Source: Hyphomicrobiales bacterium (GTDB taxonomy: Bacteria > Pseudomonadota > Alphaproteobacteria > Rhizobiales > Beijerinckiaceae). Taken from it: 64,000 nucleotides of DNA. Shown here piece after piece: positions 62,413 to 64,000 of this stretch. The stretch spans positions 1 through 64,000 of the forward strand of contig JAQGJX010000099.1 of the NCBI GenBank assembly GCA_028290405.1, written 5' to 3'. Every line of letters starts with the position of its first letter. Positions within the stretch are counted from its first letter, which is position 1. The translations under genes were made by a program, and so were the position numbers. The notes under the pieces were generated by a model, which saw nothing but the letters and a program-made list of their open reading frames with translations, searched no databases and was not told the DNA's origin.

Positions 62413-62772
62413 TTGAAATCAACAATCATCATGTTGGCCGCCACGCCTTTCATCGCACTTGCATCGCATTCAGCTTATGCTGATACTTCAAACGGTTCTG
62501 TAGTCAGAGCTTCTTACTACCAGCACGGCGTCCGGACTGCTTCCGGAGAACGTTTCAATCCCAACGGATTGACCGCCGCGCATCGCTCTCTCCCCTTCGG
62601 CACCCGCCTGCGGGTCACCAATCGCGCCAACGGCCGTTCCGTGGTGGTGCGGGTAAACGATCGCGGACCCTTCATTCGTGGACGCGGTCTCGACGTGTCT
62701 CGCGGCGCAGCCAATGCGCTGGGGATGATCGGCAGCGGCGTGGCCACGCTCGTGGTCGCCCAACTCAACTAA
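62413..62772 (+). CDS. RlpA-like double-psi beta-barrel secreted protein
   Basis: TTG start with signal peptide; [56 protein letters not shown]. Confidence 0.88.
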   Translation: MKSTIIMLAATPFIALASHSAYADTSNGSVVRASYYQHGVRTASGERFNPNGLTAAHRSLPFGTRLRVTNRANGRSVVVRVNDRGPFIRGRGLDVSRGAANALGMIGSGVATLVVAQLN

Positions 62773-62790
62773 ATTCAGCATCATCCCATG

Positions 62791-62818
62791 GACGCCCGGG
62801 CCATGCCGTCCGGGCGTC
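62791..62818. terminator. Bidirectional hairpin between rlpA-like and thiolase genes
   Basis: GACGCCCGG-N10-CCGGGCGTC. Confidence 0.55.
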
Positions 62819-62835
62819 ATTGCCTGCTGGCCGGA

Positions 62836-63957
62836 TCACGCGCGCTCGAAAAGCGCCGCTGACCCTAGGCCGCCGGCGGCGGCGATCGCCGCCAACCCGC
62901 GAGCGCCCGGAGGCTCGCGCAGCATTTCATGAAACAGCCGCACGGCGAGGATGGCCCCCGAAGCGCCGATGGGATGGCCGCGCGACAACGCGCCCCCGCC
63001 TCTGTTCACCGAAGCGGGATCAAGCCCCAGCGCTCGCGTGGTCAGTTCCGCCTGTACGGCGAACGCCTCCATGATTTCGCTGACCTGCGGCGCTCCGGCG
63101 TCGTACCTTTCCATCAATGGCCTCGCGGCGGCGGCGGCCGCGAGCGCCGGGCGCTCCGGGGCCGCCCCCATACGGCGCCCTGCAGTCAGCCGGATCGCCG
63201 ACGTAAAGCCCCGCCGCTCCGCCATGGCCTCCGACACGACCAGCACGCAAGCAGCGGCGTCAGCCTCAACGGCGATGGTGGCGGCCGTCAGGCCATGCAC
63301 GCCGTCGCCCGCTAGCACAGGCAGACGCCCGCAGGCGCGCAGGGAGAGGCGGCGGGCGAAGGCGTCCTCGCCAAGGCCGTCGAGTTGCGCGATCTCTCCC
63401 GTGGGGGAAGCGGCGAGCGCCCTGCGATGGCTTTCGACGGCGAACGCCTCCTGGGCGCTGCGCGTGACGCCGAACTCAGCCGCCAGAGCGGCGGCGGACG
63501 CCGCCATCTCCGGGTCGCGGTCCGGCCACGGCGAGAACGGCGGCCTCTCGTAGGCCTGAGGGCTCTCCTGAGCGCTTCGTGGCCGCACGGCGCGCAGCGG
63601 GGAGCGGCTGTAACTTTCCAGGCCGCCCGCCAGAATGGCGTGCGCCTCTCCAGCCCGGATGCGGCTCGCCGCCAGCAGGATGGCGTCAAGCCCGGCGCAA
63701 CACTGGGAGTCGATCGTGAGCGCCGGCACGGCTTCCGGCAATCCGGCCGCCAAAGCCGCGACGCGCGCCGGATTTCCGCCGCCATACAGGGCGTTGCCCA
63801 TGATGACCTCATCGACCAGCGAGGGCTCGAGGCCTGCCTTCGCAAGGCACGCCTGAAGCACATGCGCCCCCAGGGTCGCGGCCTCCAGTCGCGCGAAAGC
63901 TCCCAGACGCGGAGCGACCGGGGTTCTCTGGGCGGCGACGACGAACACGCGGCTCAT
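62836..63957 (-). CDS. Thiolase family protein (acetyl-CoA C-acyltransferase)
   Basis: MSRVFVVAAQRTPVAPRLGAFARLEAATLGAHVLQA; DSQCCAGLDAILLA; NRGGGALSRGHPIGASGA. Confidence 0.92.
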   Translation of the reverse strand: MSRVFVVAAQRTPVAPRLGAFARLEAATLGAHVLQACLAKAGLEPSLVDEVIMGNALYGGGNPARVAALAAGLPEAVPALTIDSQCCAGLDAILLAASRIRAGEAHAILAGGLESYSRSPLRAVRPRSAQESPQAYERPPFSPWPDRDPEMAASAAALAAEFGVTRSAQEAFAVESHRRALAASPTGEIAQLDGLGEDAFARRLSLRACGRLPVLAGDGVHGLTAATIAVEADAAACVLVVSEAMAERRGFTSAIRLTAGRRMGAAPERPALAAAAAARPLMERYDAGAPQVSEIMEAFAVQAELTTRALGLDPASVNRGGGALSRGHPIGASGAILAVRLFHEMLREPPGARGLAAIAAAGGLGSAALFERA

Positions 63958-64000
63958 GGCAGCAGCTCCCAGTCGCCTTCGTCCCAATCGCGCTTCAGGG
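63954..64000 (-). CDS. 3' end of an upstream CDS (…LKRDWDEGDWELLP*), overlapping the thiolase start by ATGA; truncated by window edge
   Basis: Open minus-strand frame ending TGA at 63956-63954. Confidence 0.4.
   Translation of the reverse strand, partial: LKRDWDEGDWELLP

Overview
GC-rich alphaproteobacterial chromosome window, probably Hyphomicrobiales/Rhizobiales judging by gene content. No transposase, integrase, CRISPR array, rRNA or tRNA was recognised. About 2.8-27.4 kb is a large catabolic region. It holds acyl-CoA and aromatic-ring-cleavage enzymes: a type I extradiol (VOC) dioxygenase, a LigB-type dioxygenase, a LigJ-like hydratase, an HpcH/HpaI aldolase, a 4,5-dihydroxyphthalate-decarboxylase-like protein, a ThDP enzyme, an ACMSD-like amidohydrolase and a Rieske protein. 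It also holds two short MetE-like proteins, an orphan CoxL-type molybdenum subunit and several solute-binding proteins without transporter membrane components. The rest is mostly housekeeping: pheT, fmt-def, recR-ybaB-dnaX-SRP RNA, nudC, a Ni/Co transporter, pheA, kdsB, cycM, yejABEF-like transporter plus deoB, ggt, hsp20-DUF1150, PBP1A, dnaN, recF, recQ, gyrB, rlpA-like and a thiolase. The most interesting signals are: (i) the unusual catabolic cluster; (ii) an MTHFR-like plus HTH-methyltransferase operon inserted between dnaN and recF, with two strong palindromes in the divergent promoter region; (iii) an inverted repeat covering the Shine-Dalgarno of the ThDP enzyme gene; (iv) an RpoH-like promoter and structured leader upstream of hsp20. 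All calls come from reading the sequence and the supplied translations; no database search was run.
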